In this document: in pieces, positions 37,086-45,129 of the stretch
Numbering within the stretch: the first letter of the stretch is position 1
Layout of the letters: every line of letters starts with the position of its first letter
The notes under the pieces: model-generated
Databases searched by the model: none
Told to the model about the DNA's origin: nothing
What the model saw: the letters and a program-made list of their open reading frames with translations, nothing else
Assembly (NCBI GenBank): GCA_964389925.1
Contig: CAYMGE010000019.1
Span: 1 to 64,000, forward strand
Direction: 5' to 3'
DNA: 64,000 nt
DNA from: CALECP01 sp964389925
Lineage (GTDB): Bacteria; Chloroflexota; Anaerolineae; Promineifilales; Promineifilaceae
Position numbers and translations under genes: made by a program

Positions 37086-38236
37086 CTATCGTCAAGTTCA
37101 AAAAAAGAGGCAAGGTTGAGCATATCAAAGACGCGCCGCATTGGCTTTTGGATGCCAACGACGCGCAGTTCGCCGCCCGTCTCTTCCGCCATCTTCCGCA
37201 AGGCCATCAGTGTGCCAATCGCGTTGCAGTCGAGGTTTGTCACGTCAGCCAGATTAATTGTCAAATGAGCGCGGCGGCGCAGGGCGCGTTCGCCAACATC
37301 GCGGACTTTCTGTGAATGGAATCGCGTGAAATCGCCCTTGATGTTCACGATAGAAACGTGTCCAATCGAGCGCATCTCTACATTGCACGATTGCTCTGTC
37401 TGTGCAGCGGGGCGCATCATCCACCATTGGCGCATCAATGATGGGGCAAAGCGTACTGCGTCAATCGCATAGCGTTTCCACAGACGACGTGGTTCCTGCG
37501 CGAGGCGAGCAGCCCATTCAAGCCCTGTTTGTTGCATCCACTTTGGGGCGCGTTTTGTGCGGCCGACAATAAAATCAAGTGATGCCCCCACACCAATCTG
37601 AACAGGCACCCCAACTTCTGCACCATAGGTCTGAATCCACAACTCTTGCTTTGGGTTGCCTAACGCGACGAGCAAAATGTCAGGATTCAACAGTTTGATT
37701 TCATCCAAAATGGCTTGGTCAAACTGTTCACCCGGCTTCCAGAAGGGGCAAGAGGTGCCGACAACTTGCAACCCTTTGTACTGTGCTTCGAGCATTGCTT
37801 TGGCTTCTTCTGCAACGCCGGGAGCCGCACCCATAAAGTAGAGCGACATCCCTTTTGCAGCGGCGCGTTTGGCAATCATTGGAACCATGTCGGAACCAGC
37901 AACACGCTCCTTAAGTGGCACGCCGAGCAACTTGCTACCCCACACCAACGGCATTCCGTCGGGTGTGCAGAGGTCGGCATTCTGGAGCAACCCACGTAGG
38001 TTGCTGTCTTCGAGCGACTTAACGAGAAAGTCTGTGTTAACAGTGGCAACTTGGTGATGTTTGCCAGTGATGCGACCAATCTCGACAAATTCTTCAACTT
38101 TTTCCAGTGTTTCGGTCATTGTTAAATTGTCAATTGGAATGCCCATCAAAATCAACGCTTTACGAATGTCGCTAACTGTCTCAACGGTTGAGTATGCGGG
38201 AGCAACTTCAAGGTGTGTTGGAATATAGACGGTCAT
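37061..38236 (-). CDS. WecG/TagA/CpsF glycosyltransferase fused to a STAS domain
   Basis: A 391-residue protein. Residues about 30-270 are a GT26 glycosyltransferase: ATVNTDFLVKSLEDSNLRG, CTPDGMPLVWGSKLLG, RVAGSDMVPMIAK, ALGNPKQELWIQ and GVGASLDFIVGRTKRAPKWM. GT26 enzymes add an N-acetylmannosaminuronic acid, ManNAc or similar sugar to a lipid-linked intermediate. Residues about 285-390 are a STAS domain (SIVNIKGDFTRFHSQKVRD, NLADVTNLDCNAIGTLMAL) like anti-sigma-factor antagonists; the usual phospho-Ser position reads D-C-N, so phosphorylation is doubtful. It lies 2 bp after the sugar transferase gene, one operon for an exopolysaccharide or wall polymer. Confidence 0.88.
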   Translation of the reverse strand: MTVYIPTHLEVAPAYSTVETVSDIRKALILMGIPIDNLTMTETLEKVEEFVEIGRITGKHHQVATVNTDFLVKSLEDSNLRGLLQNADLCTPDGMPLVWGSKLLGVPLKERVAGSDMVPMIAKRAAAKGMSLYFMGAAPGVAEEAKAMLEAQYKGLQVVGTSCPFWKPGEQFDQAILDEIKLLNPDILLVALGNPKQELWIQTYGAEVGVPVQIGVGASLDFIVGRTKRAPKWMQQTGLEWAARLAQEPRRLWKRYAIDAVRFAPSLMRQWWMMRPAAQTEQSCNVEMRSIGHVSIVNIKGDFTRFHSQKVRDVGERALRRRAHLTINLADVTNLDCNAIGTLMALRKMAEETGGELRVVGIQKPMRRVFDMLNLASFFELDDSSLVLGLR

Positions 38237-38238
38237 GA

Positions 38239-38970
38239 TTAGTAAGCTCCTTTGCCGGTCACGACGGCTGGAACCGTGCGTAACAAAATTTTGATGTCGG
38301 TGATAACGCTTTGCTCTTCGATGTATTGGAGGTCGTAGTTAACCCAACTTTCAAAGTCTAAATCGCTGCGACCAGAAACTTGTTGCAAACCGGTCAAGCC
38401 GGGAATCGCGTCGAGGCGTTTCATCTGATGGTCGGTGTACTGGACAACCTCTGATGGAATGGCTGGGCGAGGACCTACTAAGCTCATGTCGCCATTGATG
38501 ACGTTGAAAACCTGTGGCAATTCGTCTAGGCTCAATTTGCGAATGATGCTGCCAACTTTTGTGATACGTGGGTCTTTTTTCATTTTGAAAACAGGCCCGT
38601 CGGACTCATTTTGTGCCATCAATTTTGCCTTGATTTCTTCCGCGTTTGTGTACATTGAGCGGAACTTGAGGCAGGTGAATGGCTCGCCATGTCGGCCGAT
38701 GCGCGTCTGTTGGAAGAGAACGCCACCTTTTGAATCGAGCCGAATTGCCAGTGCAACCAGTGCCATGACTGGCAACACGATGGGCAACAAGAGGAGACAA
38801 ACCGTGATGTCAAACAATCGCTTGGCGACTAATTTGCGCTTCTCGGCTGCTGCATCAGCCATTTCAAATTCAACTGTTTTCTGTGTTGGTGTTTTCCACA
38901 AAGTGTGAGGTACGGCGACTTCATGGTGTAAAACTGATTGTTCCCAAAGCTGTTCTTTCGCTAACATCAA
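38239..38970 (-). CDS. Polyprenyl-phosphate hexose-1-phosphate transferase (bacterial sugar transferase)
   Basis: A 243-residue monotopic phosphoglycosyltransferase. A single membrane helix (about 52-75) precedes VLFQQTRIGRHGEPFTCLKFRSMY, KVGSIIRKLSLDELPQVFNV, GDMSLVGPRPAIPSEV and GLTGLQQVSGRSDLDFESWV, the full WcaJ/PglC-type signature with the catalytic Asp-Glu pair (LDELPQ). It starts a lipid-linked oligosaccharide by moving hexose 1-phosphate to undecaprenyl phosphate. It lacks the N-terminal helices of long WcaJ forms. Together with the following glycosyltransferase it forms a two-step set. Confidence 0.92.
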   Translation of the reverse strand: MMLAKEQLWEQSVLHHEVAVPHTLWKTPTQKTVEFEMADAAAEKRKLVAKRLFDITVCLLLLPIVLPVMALVALAIRLDSKGGVLFQQTRIGRHGEPFTCLKFRSMYTNAEEIKAKLMAQNESDGPVFKMKKDPRITKVGSIIRKLSLDELPQVFNVINGDMSLVGPRPAIPSEVVQYTDHQMKRLDAIPGLTGLQQVSGRSDLDFESWVNYDLQYIEEQSVITDIKILLRTVPAVVTGKGAY

Positions 38971-39422
38971 AGACCCCTTTTACCGATACGACTATGGCAA
39001 TAAAAATTTAATACCTTTACAAATAGTTAGGGATTTTGAGGGGATGAGCAGCCATTTAACTGCTCATCCACCGAATGAAGACTCCCCTCCATCAGGTGTT
39101 TCCTATCAAATTCCCTGTTAATCAGTGCAGTACTTGTGTACTAGCTGATACATAGAAATATAAGGGAGTGTTCTTACATGGACGCTTACACGTTCTTTTA
39201 TCGGCGTGAAACAGCTGTGAATGTCAGAGAAATCAAGTGTTCTGATCGAAATTAGTACCAATTTCCTAGTCTCATTGTCTTTGAGCGAGTCAGAAAAGCG
39301 ACATTCATTAGTTATGTGGGCGCAACTTTTGTAGAAATGCTGTGCGATTATTTATAGTTGGCTATCAGCGACGATTGTATAATGTTTCACAAATACATAG
39401 TTTTGCATAGTTTTGCACGAAA
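38971..39422. promoter_or_regulatory. Divergent regulatory region with two strong hairpins
   Basis: 452 bases with no gene between the sugar transferase (minus) and hemA (plus). A perfect hairpin, GGATGAGCAG-CCATTTAA-CTGCTCATCC, is at 39042-39069, in the leader of the sugar transferase. A second, ATCAG..AGTAC-TTGT-GTACT..CTGAT, is at 39121-39149. A -10 box TATAAT at 39378-39383 points to hemA, with AGTTTTGCA repeated twice (about 39398 and 39408) in its leader. I recognise no known riboswitch. Confidence 0.5.
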
Positions 39423-40697
39423 ATGAGTGATTTGCAGTTGATTTGTTTGGGAATGAATTATCGGACTGCCCCCGTTGATTTGCGGGAGCGGGCGGGATTG
39501 GCAGCACGCAAAGTGGTGGGATTATCGGCCGACTTCCACAACCTCCCGTCTTCCAGCTTCTGTCAAGAAATCGGCATCCTCTCAACGTGCAACCGCGTCG
39601 AGCTATTCGCTGCCGTTCGTCATGGGACGGCTGGTTTGGCAGAGTTGGCTAATTTGTGGTCACAGCAAACGACTGTATCGGCCGATGAAATAATCCAACA
39701 TTCTTATACATTTTATGGAGAGGCAGTGACTGAGCATCTCTGTCGCGTCGCAGCAGGGCTAGATTCACTTGTCGTTGGTGAGCCGCAAATTTTGGGGCAA
39801 GTCACACACGCTTACGAGAGCGCAACAGCGCAACGAACGATTAGCACACTGTTGCGAACGCTGTTTCAAACGGCGATTCGAGCAGGGAAGCGGACACATA
39901 CGGAGACAGGCATCGGCCGCAATGCCGCCAGCGTCAGCTCGGTTGCGGTCAAATTGGCGGCCGAAAAGTTAGGCTGCTTAGATGGGCGCAATGTCGTAAT
40001 GATTGGCGCAGGGAAGATGGGCAAGCTCGCGCTCAAGGCGATTCGCTCACATAAAGTTGCAGATTTAGCCGTTGTAAACCGGACACAGCATACAGCGCAG
40101 GCGTTGGCGGATGAATTTGAGGGGGTGGCGTATGGGTTTGAGCAGTTGTTGGCGGTGCTGGAGTCGGCCGATCTTGTCCTCTGCTCGACCGCAGCCCCAC
40201 ACACATTAATCGACCGCGACATGATGCACAAGGTGATGGCGCGTCGCACAAAGCCGCTCGTCATCATCGACATTGCTGTGCCACGTGATGTCGAGCCAAC
40301 CGTTCAACAAGTCGAGGGGGTTCATCTATATGATGTCGATGCCCTGCAACATTTTGTCGATGAAGCCCTGCATGAACGTCAAAAGTCGATTCCCCATGTA
40401 GAGGCAATTGTGGCAGAAGAGGTGAGCAACTTCGCGCAGCAACGGCGCAAGCTAACGGTGCGGCCGACGATTGCGGATTTACGCGCCAAAGCGGAAATGA
40501 TTCGCCAAAAAGAGCTACAGCGCGTCCTCAAACATCTGCCCGATGCTGACGAGATGACGCGCAAACAGCTTGAAAAATTTTCGCAATCGTTGGTGAAGAA
40601 GATGTTACATCGGCCGACGATGGTTCTCAAAGAACACGCTGGGAATGGTCACGCTGATCATTATGCTGAGACTGTACGTGAATTATTTGGTTTGTGA
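39423..40697 (+). CDS. hemA: Glutamyl-tRNA reductase
   Basis: A 424-residue enzyme reducing Glu-tRNA to glutamate 1-semialdehyde, first committed step of C5 heme synthesis. The catalytic Cys is C56 in LSTCNRVELFA. LVVGEPQILGQV, GRNAASVSSVAVKLA, the NADPH motif MIGAGKMGKLA and VVNRTQ follow, then the C-terminal dimerisation helices. Normal length. It opens the heme gene run; the GSA aminotransferase (hemL) is not in the window. A TIR-flanked element separates it from hemC. Confidence 0.95.
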   Translation: MSDLQLICLGMNYRTAPVDLRERAGLAARKVVGLSADFHNLPSSSFCQEIGILSTCNRVELFAAVRHGTAGLAELANLWSQQTTVSADEIIQHSYTFYGEAVTEHLCRVAAGLDSLVVGEPQILGQVTHAYESATAQRTISTLLRTLFQTAIRAGKRTHTETGIGRNAASVSSVAVKLAAEKLGCLDGRNVVMIGAGKMGKLALKAIRSHKVADLAVVNRTQHTAQALADEFEGVAYGFEQLLAVLESADLVLCSTAAPHTLIDRDMMHKVMARRTKPLVIIDIAVPRDVEPTVQQVEGVHLYDVDALQHFVDEALHERQKSIPHVEAIVAEEVSNFAQQRRKLTVRPTIADLRAKAEMIRQKELQRVLKHLPDADEMTRKQLEKFSQSLVKKMLHRPTMVLKEHAGNGHADHYAETVRELFGL

Positions 40698-40709
40698 GCA
40701 GGAAATTAT

Positions 40710-40966
40710 CAATGGAGAATGGGGAACGGAGAATTGTTATTGCAGAAAGCGCAAAGGATTTCATTCACAAACTGAAAATATCAGTGAAGGAGCTAAATGA
40801 ATCAGTCGTTTGGCTCCGAATAATAGTGGCAGCGGACTTGCAGCCCATTCAGCTACTCGCCTCACTCGATGATGAATGTACTCAACTCGCTAGAATTCTA
40901 AGCGCAAGTATCAAAACAGCTCGCAGCAATCACAATTAACAATTCTCCATTCCACGTTCTCCATTG
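40710..40966 (+). mobile_element. 257-bp element with 30-bp inverted ends between hemA and hemC
   Basis: Left end 40710-40739 and right end 40937-40966 are inverted copies, 27 of 30 bases matching, built of the word AATGGAGAA/TTCTCCATT. The inside holds a four-helix-bundle protein fragment. The element fills almost all the hemA-hemC spacer. No transposase and no clear target-site duplication are seen. It is the same kind of word palindrome as at other junctions, but with a cargo. Confidence 0.7.
40712..40939 (+). pseudogene. Four-helix-bundle (23S rRNA IVP/S23-like) protein fragment
   Basis: From ATG 40712 (frame open from GTG 40694) about 75 codons read ESAKDFIHKLKISVKELNES, then WLRII, LLASLDDECTQLARILSASI and KTARSNH. 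This is the C-terminal two-thirds of the small four-helix-bundle family related to the 23S rRNA intervening-sequence protein, normally about 115-125 residues. The first helix and the RSGTSIGANIAEA-type block are absent, so the gene is truncated by the left inverted end, whose bases encode the false N-terminus MENGERRIV. Confidence 0.6.
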
Positions 40967-40972
40967 ACCATT

Positions 40973-41899
40973 ATGACCTCTTTAACTATCGGAACACGAA
41001 CATCTAAACTCGCACTATGGCAAACACACCATGTAATCGCATTGTTACAGGCACAATTTCCCGATCTTGTCTGCGAGATTATGCCCTTTGTCACAAAGGG
41101 CGATAAAACGCTTGACAAGCCGCTCCCAGAAATCGGTGGGAAAGGATTATTCACGCTGGAATTAGAAAATGCGCTGACTCGTGGAGAGATCGACTTGGCG
41201 GTGCATTCGCTGAAAGATTTGCCTGTTGAGGATGCCGAAGGGCTGACGATGGGGGCGATCATCGGCCGAGCCGATGTCCGCGATGTCATCGTGGCGAAGA
41301 ATGGCTGGACGCTGAAAACCTTGCCACAAGGGGCGACAGTTGGCACAAGCAGCCTGCGTCGCAAAGCGCAATTGCTAATGCGCCGCCCCGACCTGAATGT
41401 GCAGTCGATTCGTGGCAATGTTGGAACGCGCGTCAATAAAGTTGTCCATGGAGATTATGATGCAGCAATTTTGGCGGCGGCGGGATTATTGCGGATCAAC
41501 TTAGATGACCACATTACAGAATTTTTGCCGATAGGCACAATGCTGCCTGCGCCGGGGCAAGGTGCATTGGGTGTGCAGTGTCGGGCGGGCGATATGCAGG
41601 TTTTGGAATTTTTGGATAAGGTAGATTGTTTGGATGTGAGGCGGGCGGTGTCGGCCGAAAGAACCTTCCTCCATGCGCTTGGGGGTGGCTGTTCAACGCC
41701 AGTTGGGGCGTTGGGGAATAGTCAACGGGAAACGGGGAACGGGGAATTGTTAATGGGGTTACAGGGGCTGATTGCGTCGGTTGATGGGAAGAAAGTGATT
41801 CGCGTGCAGGGGATTGGGGATGATCCGATTGCATTGGGGGAGGCATTGGCGCGGGATGCGTTGGGACAAGGGGCAAAGGAGTTGTTGGGAGATGCGTAG
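40973..41899 (+). CDS. hemC: Hydroxymethylbilane synthase (porphobilinogen deaminase)
   Basis: A 309-residue enzyme joining four porphobilinogens. TIGTRTSKLALWQT, KGLFTLELENAL, AVHSLKDLPVE, GTSSLRRKAQLL and SIRGNVGTRVNK are intact. The dipyrromethane-cofactor Cys is C240 in GGGCSTPVGAL. Just after it, residues about 249-261 (NSQRETGNGELLM) are encoded by an array of GGGGAACGGGGAA words that looks inserted in frame into domain 3, where the family has a short loop. ATG 40973 is preferred to TTG 40964. The stop overlaps hemD by eight bases. Confidence 0.93.
   Translation: MTSLTIGTRTSKLALWQTHHVIALLQAQFPDLVCEIMPFVTKGDKTLDKPLPEIGGKGLFTLELENALTRGEIDLAVHSLKDLPVEDAEGLTMGAIIGRADVRDVIVAKNGWTLKTLPQGATVGTSSLRRKAQLLMRRPDLNVQSIRGNVGTRVNKVVHGDYDAAILAAAGLLRINLDDHITEFLPIGTMLPAPGQGALGVQCRAGDMQVLEFLDKVDCLDVRRAVSAERTFLHALGGGCSTPVGALGNSQRETGNGELLMGLQGLIASVDGKKVIRVQGIGDDPIALGEALARDALGQGAKELLGDA
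41716..41757 (+). repeat. GGGGAACGG word array inside hemC
   Basis: AACGGGAAACGGGGAACGGGGAATTGTTAATGG lies in frame in hemC. It uses the same words as the left inverted end at 40710-40739, 1 kb upstream, but without the complementary arm. Confidence 0.65.
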
Positions 41900-42653
41900 A
41901 CCACTGGAAGGAAAGCGGATCGTGATTACGCGGGCGCGCGAGCAATCGGCCGAGACCGCCACAACTCTACGCGAATTTGGCGCGGTTCCAGTCATCTTCC
42001 CGACAATTCAATTTGCTCCACTCAAATCCGCAATAGAGCCATTGACAACTGCGCTCAATGAAATCCAATCCTACGATTGGATGCTCTTTACAAGTCAGAA
42101 TGGCGTGCGCTTTTTTGACCAATTGCTTTGGCAAATTTATGCTAAATACGATGGCCTTTCATTTGGCAAACGAACAAAAATTGCGGCGGTTGGAAAAAAA
42201 ACGGCTGCCCTTTTAGATAGAAGAGGGTTCCACGTTGACCTAGTTCCTGATGCGTTTATTGGTGAACGTTTGGTGGAGGCATTGGGTGACGTGCGTGGGC
42301 TGCGTGTTTTGCTGCCGCGTGCGAAGAAGGGGCGGCCTGAAATTGTTGAGATGTTGTGGGAGCGTGGGGCAGCGGTTGATGAGATCGCGTTGTATGATAC
42401 GATTTCGGCCGACCCAACCCCCGATGCTCTCGCCGAACTTGAAAAAGGATTCGACGCAATCCTCTTCACTAGCCCCTCAACCGTCAAGGGTTACATTCCT
42501 CAAGTTGTCAACCCTAACGTTGTCGTGGGATGTATTGGGGAAGTGACAAGGAGAGCGGCCGAAGCTCACAACTTTACCGTCAATATCACACCAGAAGAAT
42601 CGACAATGGATGGCCTCATTGCCGCCCTGATCGAATACTACAAAAATGAGTAA
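41892..42653 (+). CDS. hemD: Uroporphyrinogen-III synthase
   Basis: A 253-residue two-lobed enzyme that cyclises hydroxymethylbilane with ring-D inversion. LEGKRIVITRAREQSAE opens lobe one, DWMLFTSQNGVRFF, KIAAVGKKTAALL and VLLPRAKKGRPEIVEML follow, then DAILFTSPSTVKGYI and CIGEVTRRAAEAHNF in lobe two. HemD is poorly conserved but this pattern and the place between hemC and hemB are decisive. ATG 41892 overlaps the hemC end; the longer frame from 41814 lies inside hemC. Confidence 0.92.
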   Translation: MRRPLEGKRIVITRAREQSAETATTLREFGAVPVIFPTIQFAPLKSAIEPLTTALNEIQSYDWMLFTSQNGVRFFDQLLWQIYAKYDGLSFGKRTKIAAVGKKTAALLDRRGFHVDLVPDAFIGERLVEALGDVRGLRVLLPRAKKGRPEIVEMLWERGAAVDEIALYDTISADPTPDALAELEKGFDAILFTSPSTVKGYIPQVVNPNVVVGCIGEVTRRAAEAHNFTVNITPEESTMDGLIAALIEYYKNE

Positions 42654-43635
42654 CTTTCCCACTATCCGCCCTCGTCGTCTTCGCAACTCCCCCACCCTGC
42701 GCCGCATGGTGCGCGAAACAACACTGAACGTCGATGATTTTATCTACCCACTGTTCATCCAGCATGGCACAAACGTGCGCGATGAAATACCGTCAATGCC
42801 GGGTCAATATCGCCTCTCGATTGACCAACTAGAACACGAAATCCTCAAGATCGTCGAACTCAATCTGCCTGCGGTTTTGCTGTTTGGGATTCCGGCAGAG
42901 AAAGACCCCATCGGTTTTGAGAACTTCGCTAGTGAGGGCATCGTTCAGCGTGCCATCCGTGAGATTAAACGTGTCGCGCCCAACCTGCTCGTCGTCACGG
43001 ATGTCTGCCTTTGCGAGTATACCAGTCATGGACATTGCGGTGTTTTGGACGATCATGGCTATGTGTTGAATGATGAGACGCTTGAGATTTTGCAACGGGT
43101 CAGCGTCAGCCATGCGGAGGCGGGAGCCGACATTATCGCGCCGAGCGGGATGATGGATGGAATGATTGGGGCGATTCGTGGCAGTTTGGATGAGGCGGGA
43201 TTTGAGCGGTTGCCGATTATGTCATACTCGGTGAAATATGCGTCGGCATTTTACGGGCCATTTCGAGATGCGGCCGATGGCGCACCCAAATTTGGCGACC
43301 GTCGCACCCATCAAATGGATCCCGCCAACGTACAAGAAGCGTCGCGTGAGGCTGCGCTTGATGTGCAGGAAGGGGCTGACTTCCTGATGGTCAAACCCGC
43401 GCTGGCCTATTTAGATGTCATTCAGCGCGTGAAGGCAGCACATCCTGACTTGCCCTTGGCCGCGTATAACGTCAGTGGGGAGTATGCGATGTTGAAGGCA
43501 GCGGCCGCAAATGGTTGGCTAGATGAAAAAAGCTGTGTTTTGGAGAAATTACTGAGCATTAAACGTGCAGGAGCCGACATTATTATCACCTACCACGCGA
43601 AAGACGCGGCACGATGGTTAGCGGAAAATATCTGA
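42646..43635 (+). CDS. hemB: Delta-aminolevulinic acid dehydratase (porphobilinogen synthase)
   Basis: A 329-residue enzyme condensing two aminolevulinates. RPRRLRNSPTLRRMVRETTL and MPGQYRLSID open it. The metal site DVCLCEYTSHGHCGVL keeps the three Cys of zinc-dependent HemB. The Schiff-base Lys is in DFLMVKPAL, and AYNVSGEYAMLKAAA follows. It overlaps hemD by eight bases and its last bases overlap the convergent Uma2 gene. Confidence 0.95.
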   Translation: MSNFPTIRPRRLRNSPTLRRMVRETTLNVDDFIYPLFIQHGTNVRDEIPSMPGQYRLSIDQLEHEILKIVELNLPAVLLFGIPAEKDPIGFENFASEGIVQRAIREIKRVAPNLLVVTDVCLCEYTSHGHCGVLDDHGYVLNDETLEILQRVSVSHAEAGADIIAPSGMMDGMIGAIRGSLDEAGFERLPIMSYSVKYASAFYGPFRDAADGAPKFGDRRTHQMDPANVQEASREAALDVQEGADFLMVKPALAYLDVIQRVKAAHPDLPLAAYNVSGEYAMLKAAAANGWLDEKSCVLEKLLSIKRAGADIIITYHAKDAARWLAENI

Positions 43636-44226
43636 GACGTGGAATTGTAAATCGGGTAAGACGTGTGATGTGATCTGGCTGTTACCAACGAACATATCAA
43701 GTTCCACATATTCGCGGCCGCCTTCCGGCAATGTGTACACTGTGACCGACTCGATACGTGGATCGACGATCCAATACTCGCGTACACCGCTCAGTTCATA
43801 CGCATCTAGTTTTGTTGACATATCCTTACGCCGTGTACTGGGTGATAAGACTTCAACGATTAAGTCTGGTGGATGTATGAGAGCTTGGCTTCCCTTTGGT
43901 GGTAGCTTATTGGGTGTGATAAATAAAATATCTGGCTCAACAGGGTGCGCGATACTTTTAAGGTGTACCTCGATTGGTGAAGTAAATACATAACCAAGCT
44001 GGTTATCTCTTACATAGCTTGTCAGTGCGTAATTGATTTGGCTAACAGCGTATTGATGGTCTACATTGGGTGCGGCATTCACGTATAAAACTCCAAAAAT
44101 AATTTCGTAACGACGACCATCATCGGGCAGACGCAGATAATCTTCGTAAGTCCACTCGCCTTGTTGCGGCCATGGCGTGCCGTTTGCGAGTCTGACTAAA
44201 TCTTGCGGAATAGTTGGTGTGTACAT
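43618..44226 (-). CDS. Uma2-family restriction-endonuclease-fold protein
   Basis: A 203-residue Uma2 (DUF820) protein with a PD-(D/E)XK-like fold. WTYEDYLRLPDDGRRYEII, VEPDILFITPNKL, DLIVEVLSPSTRRKDMSTK and EYWIVDPRIESVTVY are the family blocks, with Asp and Glu-x-Leu as probable metal ligands. Such genes are common in multiple copies in Chloroflexota and cyanobacteria and their role is unsettled. It sits antisense in the middle of the heme run and overlaps hemB, which suggests a later insertion. ATG 44226 fits the family start better than the upstream one at 44280. Confidence 0.88.
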   Translation of the reverse strand: MYTPTIPQDLVRLANGTPWPQQGEWTYEDYLRLPDDGRRYEIIFGVLYVNAAPNVDHQYAVSQINYALTSYVRDNQLGYVFTSPIEVHLKSIAHPVEPDILFITPNKLPPKGSQALIHPPDLIVEVLSPSTRRKDMSTKLDAYELSGVREYWIVDPRIESVTVYTLPEGGREYVELDMFVGNSQITSHVLPDLQFHVSDIFR

Positions 44227-44327
44227 AATTTCTAAACGGTGTTTCGGGATTTGGAAATCTCGAAACAGATAAACGAACAACTACATTGTAGAAGATAATA
44301 TACGATGTGGTCAAGATGGAGTGATAA

Positions 44328-45053
44328 ATGGCATTAAATGTGCAAAGAGCGGAGACGCAAGGTGTTGATGTGAGCGAACGTGGCCGAGATGCCGACGGAA
44401 AAAGCATCAAACTCAATCGACGACTGTATATGCAGTTACTGGGATTTGGTGATTGTTATGACGTAGAGTCAGTGATTGAAGTTTTGAAAGAGGAAGCGAT
44501 TACAGCGGCAGTCTATCTCGATGTAAACGACCCGTATGGGATTGCGATCCTGTTTGCGAACGAAGACCCCAGCTTCTTTGTGACAAAGGTACGCGACGTG
44601 TTGCAACATGCGACGTTTGCGGCGTTGTTGCCCAAGCCTGAGCTGACGATGTTCGGCCGAACCTACGCCATCGGCTACGAGCAAGACCTCGAACACACCC
44701 TCATCACACGCCCGCTCGAACGTGTCACCAACCCCGAACTGGCATGGGCAATTTGGTATCCGCTGCGGCGCGACGGAACATTTGAGCAGCTATCGGCCGC
44801 CGAACAACGCACCATCCTCATGGAACACGGCGGCATCGGCATGGCTTACGGCCGTGCAGGTCTCGGCACAGATATTCGCCTCGCCTGTCACGGCCTCGAC
44901 AAAAATGACAACGACTTCGTGATCGCCCTCATCGGCAAAGAGCTAACGCCACTCTCCAAAATCGTCGAACGAATGCGAAAAACCAAGCAAACGAGTCAGT
45001 ATTTGGCAAGTCTGGGGCCGTTTTTTGTGGGCAAAGTTATATGGAGTGGCTAG
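44328..45053 (+). CDS. hemQ: HemQ-like coproheme decarboxylase (chlorite dismutase family)
   Basis: A 241-residue protein of the Cld/HemQ fold. The C-terminal half carries IWYPLRRDGTFEQLSAAEQR, LMEHGGIGMAYG, CHGLDKNDNDFVIALIG and LSKIVERMRKTKQTSQYLAS-LGPFFVGKV, matching the HemQ domain. In the coproporphyrin-dependent route HemQ decarboxylates coproheme to heme b. Its place just before hemE and hemH, with no hemN or protoporphyrinogen oxidase nearby, supports that role. The N-terminal lobe is more divergent, and which His binds the heme iron I cannot settle by eye. Confidence 0.78.
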   Translation: MALNVQRAETQGVDVSERGRDADGKSIKLNRRLYMQLLGFGDCYDVESVIEVLKEEAITAAVYLDVNDPYGIAILFANEDPSFFVTKVRDVLQHATFAALLPKPELTMFGRTYAIGYEQDLEHTLITRPLERVTNPELAWAIWYPLRRDGTFEQLSAAEQRTILMEHGGIGMAYGRAGLGTDIRLACHGLDKNDNDFVIALIGKELTPLSKIVERMRKTKQTSQYLASLGPFFVGKVIWSG

Positions 45054-45125
45054 TTGCTAGTCGCTAGTAATTAGTCAAAAACAGCTTCTTACTAGCCACT
45101 AACCAACTAACCACTAGCCACTACC
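45050..45125. repeat. Word palindrome, TAGTNGCTAGT family
   Basis: Left arm 45050-45076 (CTAGTTGCTAGTCGCTAGTAA) overlaps the hemQ stop codon. Right arm 45090-45125 reads TACTAGCCACTAACCAACTA and ACCACTAGCCACTACC, its imperfect complement. The arms leave a 13-base loop. It ends five bases before the hemE start. Confidence 0.7.
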
Positions 45126-45129
45126 AAAA

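Noticed and set aside
40694..40939. A functional small gene between hemA and hemC
   Set aside because: The first helix of the four-helix-bundle family is missing and the start lies in the inverted repeat, so I list it as a fragment.
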